Shown piece after piece: positions 10,789-22,243 of a stretch of 64,000 nucleotides of DNA (the stretch's first letter is position 1; each line of letters opens with the position of its first letter). Source of the stretch: Hyaloscypha bicolor E (taxonomy: Eukaryota > Ascomycota > Leotiomycetes > Helotiales > Hyaloscyphaceae); assembly GCF_002865645.1 (NCBI RefSeq), contig NW_020194560.1:248001-312000 (forward strand). The letters run 5' to 3'. The notes below the pieces were generated by a model. It did not search any database and had not been told where the DNA came from. It worked only from the letters and a program-made list of their open reading frames with translations. A program made the position numbers and the translations under genes.

Positions 10789-10849
10789 AAGTCATAAGTC
10801 GTATGTGAAAAAGTTCGCTTGGACAATTGATCCTTACGGCTTTCCGTAC

Positions 10850-11880
10850 CCCAGCCCTCCCTCCTCTGGACATGCTTCCCATGTCGGGAAGGTAAGCAGG
10901 GGCTGGCGGTGAACAATAAGATGTGGCTGGAAGAAGACATCCCGTCTCACTCCAGCATCCATGCCCTGTCCCGCATGAAATTGACATCACATGACCCGAT
11001 TCTCTGCCCTGATCCCTGACCGATCCCTGATCGACATACCTGGGCGGTGAGCATTCAAAACACATCCGCGCTTTCTCTAGTCAGAATCAAAAAGTGTACT
11101 CCGTATCCGAATCTACGACTATACCGCTTTTTTGGAACATTGTTGGGTTATGTTATTCCCAATCTTCTTCGCCCTGCTGCCACTATCCCTGTCTTTGCGC
11201 CAAGTCAAGACTCAAGACGTTGAAATGCTATATATTTTGTTTTAAATATGATCAGGAGGGCAATTTGGGGGCTATCGCAATTGAGCGTACGATTGACATA
11301 ATTACAAGATCTTAAACCCAAAGGTTTGGCCTACACTACTGCGCCTAACGGCAACCATTTCTGAGATATTGTCCCATAGTATTGTTTCCTTTTAGAAAGA
11401 AATACCGTCGAATCTTGTTGTAATTCTAGTGACTGTGATTGTGACGGCTGCCGTCCCATGGTTCCTACAGGTTGTTTTTAGCTAAGGTTACAGGCTAAGC
11501 TTCAGGCACTCGGCGTTTCAGTGGTTTTGGCCTTACTTACTTATCCACCACCACACCTCACTCTCTCCTTCTCTCCTTAGCTTTAGATTTTATAAGACAG
11601 GAAAAGAGATCTTTGTACCTATGTTCCATTGCTCCGCTCCGCCGTTACAGTGATCTCTAGCAAACGAAGGTCAGGTTTTGTATAGTAGAAATTAAGTCCA
11701 GACGATTAATAAAGGAATGATTTATGTTGAAAGCCAGCCACACCTTCTACTGAACTAGTTCTTCCTCTATGAAATATTCGAGCACTAAAGCATTTACTAG
11801 ATGCCTGCCAGCGCTCCCCAGCTTTATAACTGTCTATATTCGTTGGCTTTATAGGCTATATAAGACATAACACTCATGCT
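10850..11880. other. Intergenic flank of repeat nest
   Basis: No supported gene. Base composition falls gradually towards A+T and the sequence grades into the RIP-like block starting near 11,880. Confidence 0.4.
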
Positions 11881-12643
11881 TCGACTCCTTCCTCCTTTCT
11901 CTATATTCTTTTAAAAAGATAGAGAATTATAACTATTAGTAGTTAATATCTAGGTATTAAATACAATAAAAACTCGATATAACAATATTAATTTTAGTGC
12001 CTTTTTCTAATAATATACTAAAGTATTATTAAATTAAGAATCACGTGCACATATAATAAATAAGAAAGAACTAAAGATATATAAAGAACCTTTTAATTCT
12101 AATACCTTACTACTTATAAAGTATTTCCTAAAAGCTTTAAATAAGCCTGCTTTGCTTTTCTCACTTTCCTTTAGATAAACATAGCTTTTAAAGCATTAAG
12201 CTTATATATAATCTCACTTTATTTATTCTCTTATTACTTCTTATAAAGATTTACTAAATCAAGTATAGCTATTACTTTAGCTAGCTTTACTTTCCTAATC
12301 TCTTTCTCCTGCTCCTCCCGCTCTATATTAGACTAAGTATTCTCTGAATTTCCCTGAGTATAGTAATTTATAACTATCTTTAATATTATACTTTCTTTTT
12401 TTATAATTGCCTCGTTAATTAGTATAATAAATTAGCTAATAGAAAGAGAATTATTGAATTAGGTAGTGCTTTAATGATTTCCTTATCTTTTGCTTATTAA
12501 ATAGCTTATTTCTTATCTAGTTTACTATAGGTATCAAGATCTCTATTAAGAAGAGGCTTTATAATAAGACTTGATTTATACTAGTAATTAGTAATTATAA
12601 AAGCTTTAATATAATTACTCTAAGTATATATTACCTAGTTAAT

Positions 12644-12741
12644 TGTCACGATAAGGTAATGTTGTAGTGGTGATAAGGAGCTTGAATTGAGCTAAAAGCT
12701 GTGTGCTGGGCCAAAAGCACTAGCTACACGCTAAGTCACGT
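12644..12741 (+). repeat. Second copy of the LTR-like head
   Basis: TGTCACGATAAGGTAATGTT... through CTAGCTACACGCTAAGTCACG matches 9749-9845 with a handful of changes, mostly G-to-A or C-to-T. It is embedded in A+T-rich sequence, and the similarity stops abruptly after GTCACGT. Confidence 0.75.
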
Positions 12742-12949
12742 AACATTAATTATATAGAGAAGAATAACTATTTTATTAGAATTCTTATTTGCCTCAAATT
12801 ACTTAATTATATAGTTAATCTATTACTTGTAATAATAAAGCTTAAAGGTATTAATAATGCCTTAATTTACCGATTACTAATATAATATTATATTAGAAGA
12901 TAGCTATTTCACTCGTATATAAAAGAGAGCTTATTTTTTACTAACGAGA

Positions 12950-13330
12950 TTAATACTATATTTATATTCTAAGAAGTTATTTATAACGAGAAGAATATAC
13001 CAGCCTTAAATAAAATACTTGTAATTAAGCTAATAGAGGTATTTTATATAAATAGTATTAATTATTTACTTGAAATTATTATATTAGTATTATATACCTA
13101 AAAGTTAATAATTAATATATTTAAAGTATTAAGGGTTCTTCTTCTTTTTAATTAATTAAGGCTCCTATTTATTAATACCTATAATATTAATTATAAGAGT
13201 AAGAGTAATTCACTCTTTATTCTTTTTGCCCTTATTACTAGCCTTAATTACTAGTATATGATTTAGTAATATTTTCTAGTATAAACTAGTTTTATCTATA
13301 TTTAAGATATTCTTAGGAGGATATATGGCT
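12950..13330 (-). pseudogene. RIP-degraded pogo/Tc1-type DDE transposase remnant
   Basis: Reading the minus strand from about 13,314 gives, with in-frame stops, NILNIDKTSLY*K, then a basic KASNKGKKNKE, ITLTLI.N, and further on LIKKKNP*YFKYIN and ILLVINNF. This order matches pogo-family DDE transposases (D-E-T-x-L-x-W-K, KxSKxR-ITL, then LLLxDN). Stops fall where tryptophan is expected (TGG to TAG/TGA), and the second catalytic Asp region reads Asn, both explained by G-to-A changes. The full element probably extends further both ways but is too decayed to delimit. Confidence 0.55.
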
Positions 13331-14852
13331 ATTAGGTCTCGATTCTCTTGTATTTACTTGATATTTTCAGGGCTTTTAATATCTGCTATACTGCCTTTAC
13401 TATAATAAATATATTCCTTAATATAGAAGTAATTCTTGAAGTTAATTATTTATTTATTAGATTATTTAGGCTCTAGTTACTTATAATATTAAGAGAGAAG
13501 ATACTAGATTTCGTATGCCTTTTACTTGAGAGTATTACCTGTAATTATTACTTTTTGCTATTATATCTTCTATTATTATTTAAAGAATACCGATTTAAGA
13601 TTAGGCTAATTAGATTAGCTCGAATATTAACTTATAAGACTTATATCTTTTCGTATATTAGTATTAAGGTAATTGAATTAAGTACTAAGACTAAAAGAAA
13701 TAGTAAATTGGTTAATTTTGTAATAGAACTTGTTCTGAAATTACTTAATAAGATTAGTATATATAGCTTTAGAATGGGATTACTTATGCCTTTATAGTAC
13801 TCGGTAATTAGCTTTTATTATACCTCTTTGTCTTTTTTTAGGCTATTTAGAATTAAGGGGCTATAATTTAATAAGATTAATAGCTTGAGAGATACTAGAG
13901 AGCCCTGAAGTATTAATAAATTAATTCATTTTTAGGCTAAAGTAGAACGATATACTATTAAAAATTAAGGGTTAGAACCGAAAAACCTTATAATAATAAG
14001 ACCAAGGATATTATAAGCCTAAGGCTAAAAAAGTACGAGATCTTAGGCCGTATTATATTACTAAGGATATTATTATATCGGGGATTACTATAGCGAGGTT
14101 CTGCTATATTCCTTTTAACTAAATTAGCTAAACTATTTAGTAGTTAAAATTGGGCGGAAAGTTAGTAATTAAAGGTTTAGAGTAATACTATAATAATAAA
14201 GAACCTTTAAAAAGCACAGGTACTTTATTATTCGACTTATTAAAAAACAAGGGTTAGTAAGTAATGTGGTACTAGATATAAGGCTTTAGTAAAATCCCAC
14301 TAGTATTTCTCTTTTCTAAAGTTAAAGACAAGTATAGAAACTAAATAAACTCTTATGGAACTAGTTTTCGGAATTTGTTAATAAATGAGATATATTTATA
14401 GCTAGATTATAAAGATTATCTTGCTTCTTTAATATATTTGTAAAGTTCATAAACTATGAGAGGAGTCGGTGCCTGCTTAATATTAAGATATCTAGCGCCT
14501 TTACTGCTTGAAAACTACCTTCCATATTTCCTATTAAAGGGAAAAGCACGTGGAGACATAACATAAACAATAAATCGAACAAGTATAACCATGACTCAAA
14601 GAGGCATCGTGAGAGTGAAGTGTGTATTGAGTTGCTAAGGTTGTCCTTCGTTAGAAGAAAGAAGACTAAATACAAAAGGGAGTAGGGAGCTAGGATATCA
14701 CGAGTGAACACGTGAGTAGCCGAAAGTCAGCTCGATCCCCACCACACTATTCTAAACTTCAATATTCCAGTCCTTCAACTTTCATTACAACCGAAAATAT
14801 TCCCCCCTGAATCTCGTTCCTCTCGCAACCGCGATCGTGGATTTAGATATAC

Positions 14853-16108
14853 TCATAACATAATGTGGCGCTTCGTGTATACATCACATCTCGAATTGGT
14901 GTCGGGAGAGCCAAGGGTAGAGTAATTTAGCTGGTAGTCCAAGGTGACATTCACAAACGGTTCCCAGACGTCGTGTACCCAGAGATATCCCTGACGCGAG
15001 CTTCCAGGCCAATGTTTTGCCAAAATGCCCAGACACGATCAAGGTTTGCGTGGTGGAGATAGGAGAGCGGATCTATGTTGGAGTTACTGCCTCGTCATAT
15101 ACGTATGCATATGTTTCAGTAAGAAGTGTATCTAGATATACCCCCGGGACTTGAGAAGACGTTACCCATCTCTCCGCTTATCATTCCATGTCCAGAGCCA
15201 TGAATTTTGTTTGGTGGAGGTCTGAAAACGCCCCCAGCCTCCTGGCGGAACGCCTCAAAGTTGGACTGCTTGGTAGTGTTCGCAACCTGCGTCACTTTTC
15301 CCCAGCGGGCAGAGTTGTTGTTGAAGTTTCGCCTAATACAATGGTTGGTAACGGAACTTCCAGGTCCGACAGAGAGGTTGTAACTGATAAAGGGTCCGTC
15401 CTGGATGCATCCGCCGCCAGAGTTGGTCGGCGTTGAGTTGCCGAAGAAGCCTGTCCAGTTGAAGATACATGCTCCATTCCCACCAAACCCGTACACAGAA
15501 TCAAAAATTGGGGACTCGGCGAAGCTGTCATTCATCAGAGCTTTGCTTATTTCCGGAGGGTGAGGTACTCACGATGCTCCATTATCTATGTCTAAGGACC
15601 AGTTCCAATACGGCTGCGCACTACTGTAGCCGCAATTTTCCGGCAATGTCTTCTCGTAGAAATGAAGGAATCCTCGGTAAAAGTACAGAAATTGGTCCTA
15701 GCAGAATAATGATGATGCTGTAGACTAGTATATATGGGACAAAATAACCTATAACCCAATGAATACGATATGAGAGAGCAACATGCAAAGCCTGAAAATC
15801 ATCAGAGCGAGATTTAATGCCATTGAACGGTGTAATGGAAGGGAGTTCCATCATACATAACACAGCATCTAAGTATTCTAGTTGTAGCAGCGAGCTCATG
15901 CATCTCCTACATTCATATATGAGCGAACAGATTGGGCGGGATGGGGTCTTTTGAAGTACCATTCTCGTTGCTGAAAAAGTGATTCACAAGTGTCTGATAG
16001 TATAGATTCCGCGAGATCATTTGAGCGTACAGGGTTTCCGAGGTTGGTTGCAATACTGAAACCGATGGCGCTGGCAAGTTGGACTAAAATCTGATGAGCG
16101 AGCTGCAT
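14853..16108 (-). pseudogene. Decayed tyrosinase
   Basis: Exon pieces read from 16108 as a hydrophobic N-terminus, an REW splice site, DDFQALH (first CuA His), RIHW (second CuA His), then FLYFYRGFLHFYEKTL where family members have PWHR: the third CuA His is Tyr and the preceding Trp is Phe. QPYWNWSLD, SPIFDSVYGFGGNG and the CuB pieces HGSGHGM and PLSYLHHANLDRVW follow. Just after CuB the frame shifts near 14,985, and the remaining tail (WEPFVNVTLDYQLN) is readable only in another frame. Intron positions match the intact paralogue at 48,696. Loss of a copper ligand plus a frameshift argues for a dead or non-oxidising copy. It sits beside the RIP-like block. Confidence 0.75.
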
Positions 16109-17452
16109 CTTTGACTTTGTAAGCCGTGTATATTATGCATGCAAGAGGTCAAATTTTCAGTCCCATGCCGGAATAACTCCAATCGTTTATATTTTACTAA
16201 ATCCTGGCCCAGAACCCCGCTGGGGTTACGTCTGCGCACTGCATCCGACTAGGATATCCCTGCAATTAACGAAAAATCAGCGGAGTTCACTCGATGAGGA
16301 CTAGTTAAGGCGGGCCCCGGCCCGGCCCGCTGCGGCTACCAGTACAGTACCCGTACTGTACTGGTACTGTACTTACCTGCTCCGAAGTCAAACGATTTAC
16401 CTTGTACTCCCCCGCCCCCTGAATAAATGTTAGCCTGCGGGTTCAAAAGATTTTCTTCGGTTTGTTTTCGAGAAGATTCCAGCTTTCTGATTAGCTGGAA
16501 CACACCCTTGTTTGCCACCCTCACGCTCGCAAATATTTAGGGGAGGGGATAGCAATACAACGCCCTTAAATCCGCAACCCTTATACGCACTCAATTTGTG
16601 GCCCACAACCGGGCTGTGTGGCCCCGGCTCCAGCTGGCTTGCATCAGGTGTCTGTGTGAGCGGTTGGTGGTTGGCAATGTGGAGACGTGAGATATTTGAC
16701 TTCCTAAACGAGACTAGCTCACCCAACCACCCCTTTTAGCCTCCAGAAACCTCCTTCGTAGATTCTAGCTACACACACACTCAATGATACGATAATTCCT
16801 GTTCTAAACCTTCTTCTTGTCGGCCGCTAAACCTCAACCTAATAATAGGTGCAACATAGCCACCCTGCTAACTGCAGTCAGCCTCCCAATTTTGCAGAGG
16901 GACGGGAGAATTGCACGACGTTTTTTCTCTCTCATTTAAAAGCGAGGCGCTAATTCGGAAGAATTTAGGTCCGTTAGGCTACAGCCCACCAAGCCCAGCT
17001 GTTAAAGACGTTTCAATGAGAGTCTAGTCGAGAATTTTACATTGTCCCTCAGAGACACTTCTCGGAAGTATATCCTGGACGCGCCCTACTGATCGCGTAC
17101 TCGGAGGAGCTTGGTCGGTAGCGTGGCGTTTTCAAGTGACACAGAAAATCTAGGCGGTGGAATTGCTCAATCAGCCGACAAGGCTCTAACCCGATCAGGT
17201 ATTTACATGCAATTTTAGCTCCTTCGTCAAATTTCCACTCATCATGGCTGCCACTTTTCCTTTATCTGGTCTTCGACTCACTTCAGTCTCTTTGACAACT
17301 TTATTAGGATTCATATTCTAAGTCTCAAATGCTCTGCGATACTTGTCTGGCCATATTCGCTGTACCTCGAAAGCTCAGTTACGGGCCTAGGTTCAAAGTG
17401 GCTCGTTGCGCCTGAACCGAGAGGGGATGACTGGTCTGATACTTCAAAATAT
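16109..17452. other. Intergenic with GTACTGTAC palindrome
   Basis: No gene is supported. A 26-bp near-palindrome (CCAGTACAGTACCCGTACTG...) occupies 16339-16364, followed directly by another TACTGTAC. A G+C-rich CCGGCCCGGCCCGC run precedes it. Confidence 0.45.
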
Positions 17453-19568
17453 ATGAGTGACGTGGACAAAGCCCCCATGCCCGATCTTACTCACCTACTC
17501 GGAACGGAAGCAGAAAAGCTTTTCACCAAAACAGCAGTCTTCTGGATGATCATCGACTTTTACTGCCCAGGGCCTCCCATCATCATACCACTCGATATAG
17601 TGAGAGGTCAGTACGAACTCGTGTTCTTGTATCCCTCTATGCGTTAACACTCGGTGGCAGATGGTCTCGAAGATTTGGCCGAGGTCAATCTACACCAGCA
17701 AGCTTTTACAGGTTCAACAGAAAACCTCCAACTTGCATGCGCTTGGCTAAAAAATTGCTTTGAAAATCATGAGCAATGCAGTCCCAATTCTGACGACGAA
17801 AGTTGGTTACCCACCCGCTTGCTTTATGTGGGCATTGTTTATACTCAATCTCTGAGCAATAACGTCCCATATGCTGCACTCAGCCACCGCTGGGGAACAA
17901 ACAAAGATTTTGTCCTCACTTCGGCCTAACTGCGAAGTTACGAAATCGAAATTCGTATATCTAACGTTTCCGCAACACTACAGGATGTGTTCAATGCTAC
18001 ACGAAACATTGGGCTTCAGTATCTCTGGGTAGATTGTCATTGCATTATACAAGATGACTAGGATGATCGGCTGCGAGAGTCGGCTACGATGTCAAAAGTC
18101 TATGGACTGTCTACTTGCACGATCGCGGCGACCCTTGGTGGAAATGGTGACGATGGCTGCTTCGCCCTTCGAAATCAATTCAGAGCCCGGCCTTGCAAGG
18201 TTCCGAACCCGTTCGACAAGGATTCCGGACTAGCATTCTATACACGCTCGCAGTATCTTGGTGAAATTTACAAGCGGGAGGTCAAGGAATCTCCTTGGTG
18301 CAGTCGCGGATGAGTCTTTCAGGAACGCACTCTGTCCCCACGCTTGTTGATATTTGGAAAGACGCAGATGTTGTGGCTTGTCGGAAACTTCGAGCAGCGG
18401 AGACTTGGCCGTGTGGAGCAAAGAGTGAAGATTACATTGACCGTTTTGAGTCTTTCGAAGTCGACAAATATCGGCTTCAAACTCTTTTAGACCGAGATCG
18501 AATCATTTCACCCTGGGACACGACTTGGTATACTTTTGTTCAGTATTATACCAAGTCGCATTTGACAAAGATGTCAGATAGATTGATTGCTTTGCAAGGG
18601 CTGGCTTCGCAAATTGCTTCTGTGACAGATGATACTGCGCCGGTCTATGGATTGGCCAAACCTTGCCTCTGTCACTGCTGTGAAGCTCGTCATCTCCAAA
18701 AACCCAAAGCCCAAAGGAGTACAGGGCGCCGACATGGCCTTGGGCTTCAATAGATGTGCCAATAAAATTCAAACACATCAACCGTCAGCTGCGAACCACC
18801 ACCGTGATCATGATCGATCTCCAGGGAACTGAGGATCTACCATACCATCAAAGACATATTTCCGGGGCTCTACTGGCAAATCTGACGCTTTCAGGAAGGT
18901 TGACGCCGGTGAGGCTGGTATCTATGAGCAGAATGTGTCCGTTAAGACTGCTAAGGGCAACCTCAACGGTCCACTCGAAAAATTCATCCACTGCCCTGTT
19001 GAGGTATAACTTTATACGGGGGTTTATGCGGTGGTGTGATGTCATTTTCCTGCTGGCCTGGGAAAATTTCAGGCCCGGCGCCGCTGTTTCGTTTGGAACC
19101 AAGGTGGCCTGTGTGTTCGGTGGGCACTTACTCGTCACCATCCTACTCCTGGCCAAAGCCCCTCTCAGCATGCTCCTGGCTGCATTCATTCTCGGGATTG
19201 CCGCGGTTACTTTGTTATTTCTGATAGTCCCGAGAAGGCGCTGCCCAAATCCTCACGGTCCAATCGAGAACCGGTTTCCGAGGGCATTTACTTCCCCTGT
19301 CGATTCTCCTTCTGGACCGGCTGCTCCTCCCCCGGTGGGTCCTCTCTATGCAGATTGCACAGGCGATACTCCATTACGCTTTTGCGACCTTGACGCATTC
19401 TTTTTACCAATCCTGAAGAGGAAAAGAGGCGGGTATGAAGGCCTGATATTGAAACCGGCTGTGATGGCAGACAGATATTATGAGCGGGTCGAAACCTTTA
19501 CCCAACCCAATCCCCCGGTGATGAAGATGTTGGAGTCTGCTCCTCAAGTGTCGTTTATCTTGACTTAA
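17453..19568 (+). pseudogene. Decayed HET-domain (heterokaryon incompatibility) gene
   Basis: HET motifs are in order: YAALSHRWG near 17,880, QYLWVDCHCIIQDD at 18,020, ESATMSKVYG...TCTIAAT at 18,080-18,130, and VFQERTLSPR at 18,315. In-frame stops interrupt the domain at 17927-17929, 18059-18061 and 18311-18313, and frame changes occur near 18,370 and 18,635. A plausible intron joins an upstream exon (…LDIVRG) to DGLEDLAEVN at 17,661. The C-terminal part (18756-19568) stays open with a hydrophobic segment and ends with the typical YEGLILKP...YERVETF-like tail. HET proteins trigger cell death after non-self contact; this copy cannot make a full domain. Confidence 0.85.
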
Positions 19569-20481
19569 AATTGATGCGTAAATCTCAGCGCATGATCTTG
19601 ATTAGCAATCGAGATCTGCAGAATATTCTTTGTTACAAAATTTCTACCTTTCTAGTTCTCCAAATCAAAGGCTGTTGTGAGTGACTAGTAGAAATGAACT
19701 TGTTCTCCTGCGCTTCTTCTCGGATCTGAGAGTTTGCAGGTCACACTGCAAGCGGATTACCTCTCAGCGAGTAGAGAGATGAGAAGCTTTATAAAGAGGA
19801 CTACAGGAATCTTAGGACATTTCACCTCTCATTTCGTTAACTGGATTGCCTCGTTTCTCTCTCTTCATTCTAGAAACATAAACCTTCAACTTCCTTATAG
19901 TCTCCACGATTGCTTATACCTTGAAATCTAAGCTACGGTTGCTTTTAATAAAATAATGCAAGACATTTACAGGCCCTTCTCACTCGTTGAAGCTTGCGCC
20001 TTTCAAATCCGGTGTGATTTCGTAATAAATATCTCTATAAGACTGGCATATGGTGTATGTGAACGGTGTATGGTGGTGGCAGGACGGGCCCTTAGATAGA
20101 TCACCGCGATCGCCAACATGCAGCCACTGAACTCGCCCCTGAGCGAGGACCCTGTAACAATCTGCTGAAGCGAGCCACTCAAGAAGCCTCCCGAGGTAAG
20201 CCACAAGCTGTATTTCAACCTCGCCCAACAAACGCACCGCTCAATCTCTGTTTTGACTTGAAAGCGAGTTCTTCGTTGCACGAAATTCTGGCGCCTTTCT
20301 CACCCAAGCGTGTCTAGATCTTTGCTCGACGGTCTCGCGAATAGGTCCCTAGGGCGACACGCCGTCAAGCCAAACCCTAGGCCGAACATCTTCCAGCTCG
20401 GAGATACCCCTCAATCAGCAGACATAACGCTTTGCGTCCTGCCTCTACGCCTGCTTTAAGTACTCTAGCATATTTTTCAAG
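19569..20481. other. Intergenic
   Basis: Nothing supportable was seen. Short opposing frames near 19,980-20,280 have no recognisable motif. The last 200 bases are the promoter side of the F-box gene. Confidence 0.4.
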
Positions 20482-22040
20482 ATGGGTTATACCGAAAACT
20501 GCTGCCAGCTTTGCGCCGTCTCCATCAACGTCGCTCGAATGCGTACCAAGAACGAACCCCCATCAGAAGGCTGGGGTTATTCTGGCGGAGCATATTATTC
20601 TGGAGATTCGGAACTGTCTCAATGCACTGTGTTCCCAGAGCAGAGTGGTTGCGAACATGTGAAGGACGGAGACGAGCTGTGGAGTCCCTGGGAGCATTTC
20701 CCCGGACGGCACTGTACTTTTACCGGAGGGTATAACGGATGGAAGATTGGGGCCGACGAGATGAAGGTAAGTGTTATGGGCTTCTCGAATGTATGATTCC
20801 GGAATGCTCAATTGTCCGGGACTCGTTGTGATGGCTCAAGCATTGCTGAATCGTGCAGGGAATGAACCTCCCCAGGTATATCGTTAGAAAGCCGCCAAAT
20901 GCAAAACCTGAAAAGGACGACGAAGACTATGAGAGGGTCAGCGACTTCTTCGTCTCATCGCAGACAACAAATCCGCCGGATGATTTTGAGCCCGGAGAAT
21001 TGGCTTACGTCCGGTACGGAGTCCATACTTTTGAACCGGTGAATTATGAAAGAACTGCAGGGGTCGTTTTCCAGGGAGGCGAATGGTGGGGCATCCCAGC
21101 CCATGACGCGTGCTGGAAAATCTTTGAGCGTATTTCGAAAATGAGAACAGGTGAGGTGGACCTTGAAGGCTTCGTGGCATTGTGGGCTGTGAGTAGTTAG
21201 GCTGTTCTTTGAGAGATAAGTCGCTGATGTTTCATGACAGAGAGAAGCTTGCGGTGAATGTGGATTTCAGAACTTGAAACAAGAACAAGTTATCTGGAAG
21301 TGTCGGCAGCAATGGTGGGCCCACGAGCCAGGCACCGAGGTAATTTGTCTCGTATTCAGAAGTCTTGAGTGAGGCTGAACAGTGTCTAGTATCTTGCAGC
21401 GAATCCTCATGATATTCCTGGATTAATTCTCGCATTGCAACAAATACCACATGATCAACACCTTCCCGAATGCGTCTTTCCACTCTGGGCCATCGACGAA
21501 CGACTCCCTTCGGCCGATACTTTCTCTGTGCTTCCAACAGAGCTGAAGGATATGGTTCTCTCACATCTCTCCTCCAAAGATATCGGTAATCTCAGATTAG
21601 CATCTCGGACTTTCCGACAATTGCCAAACCGTCTCTTCTTCCGCTTGGTTCAGGATGAACTGCCATGGTTCTGGGAGATAGACGAGCTGAGAGCTGCGTG
21701 TGCTGAGTATTGTGAACGGCTGTACAACATGCAGAACCCGCTGCTAAGCCAACTTCTTAGTGTTCACGCCGTGAGGGAGAGAAAGCTCCTGGAGAGAGAT
21801 ATGAATTGGCTCGAGGTATACAAGAAACTTTGTTTGTTGAAGAAAGCGATGCTGGGGGTGAGAAATAGAGCGAGGATTTGGACCGTTGTGGAGGAAGTAG
21901 TTGCGAGAATTGCTCGCCTGAGAGAGAAAGGATGGTCTCAGGTCGAGCCTACGAACGAAGAGCGAGAGAGCGGTCTCGTGAACAATGGGCCTTATTGTCC
22001 ACGATGCAACCCTGAACAGATTGAAGGGAGGAGGTCATGA
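20482..22040 (+). CDS. Fungal F-box protein with N-terminal Cys motif
   Basis: Four exons, 20482-20766, 20859-21188, 21241-21339 and 21390-22040, sum to 1,365 nt (454 aa) in frame. The N-terminus starts MGYTENCCQLCAVSIN, a Cys-rich opening common in this fungal F-box class. The F-box is in exon 4: FSVLPTELKDMVLSHLSSKDIGNLRLASRTFRQLP. A further CxxC pair (CGECGF) lies at the start of exon 3, and YCPRC near the C-terminus. F-box proteins recruit targets to SCF ubiquitin ligases; the target here is unknown. All splice sites are canonical and no lesion was seen. Confidence 0.85.
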
Positions 22041-22243
22041 TGCCGGAAATGATCCCGTGGAAGTGACTAGGCGCTTCTTTGACAAAAGAGAGGGGAACAG
22101 GCCAAGGAAAATAAAATAATACTCGAAAAAGCATTCAAGGTACAAAAGTTGCCTATCTTAGTATATATACGGGTTTGTCTCAAAAGACGAAGTGTCGGTG
22201 GTGATGGGAAGAAGGGACTTCAAGCCTGGATTCTGAGGCCGCC

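Larger units (their letters stand above)
9553..10849. repeat. 1.3-kb element with long terminal inverted repeats
   Basis: The left end GTACGGAAGGCCGTAAGGAT (from 9553) matches the reverse complement of the right end, GTACGGAAAGCCGTAAGGAT (ending at 10849). Homology continues inward: the left arm through about 9,735 matches the right arm 10,480-10,620 plus 10,790-10,849, including CACCCCACCAAAAATCG and a TACTTAAAATA segment. The right arm is interrupted by the 147-bp MITE, and the left arm abuts LTR-like sequence. No transposase is encoded. It could be a large MITE/foldback element that collected nested insertions. Confidence 0.65.
11880..14450. repeat. A+T-rich RIP-like repeat block
   Basis: The block is very rich in TA dinucleotides and stop codons in all frames and contains no intact gene. 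A degraded pogo-type transposase can be read on the minus strand near 12,950-13,330, and the head of the LTR-like sequence recurs at 12,644. Loss of tryptophan codons to stops in the transposase reading supports repeat-induced point mutation as the cause. The 80-codon frame at 13,555-13,797 is a chance product of low complexity. Confidence 0.75.

Noticed and set aside
13555..13797. 80-codon ORF in the A+T block
   Set aside because: Leu/Ile/Lys-rich translation typical of A+T-rich noise, on the opposite strand to the readable transposase.
14454..14711. 85-codon minus-strand hydrophobic ORF
   Set aside because: It lies at the edge of the A+T-rich block; hydrophobicity comes from base composition.
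18848..19189. 113-codon antisense ORF in the HET pseudogene
   Set aside because: Antisense shadow of the open C-terminal part of the HET frame.
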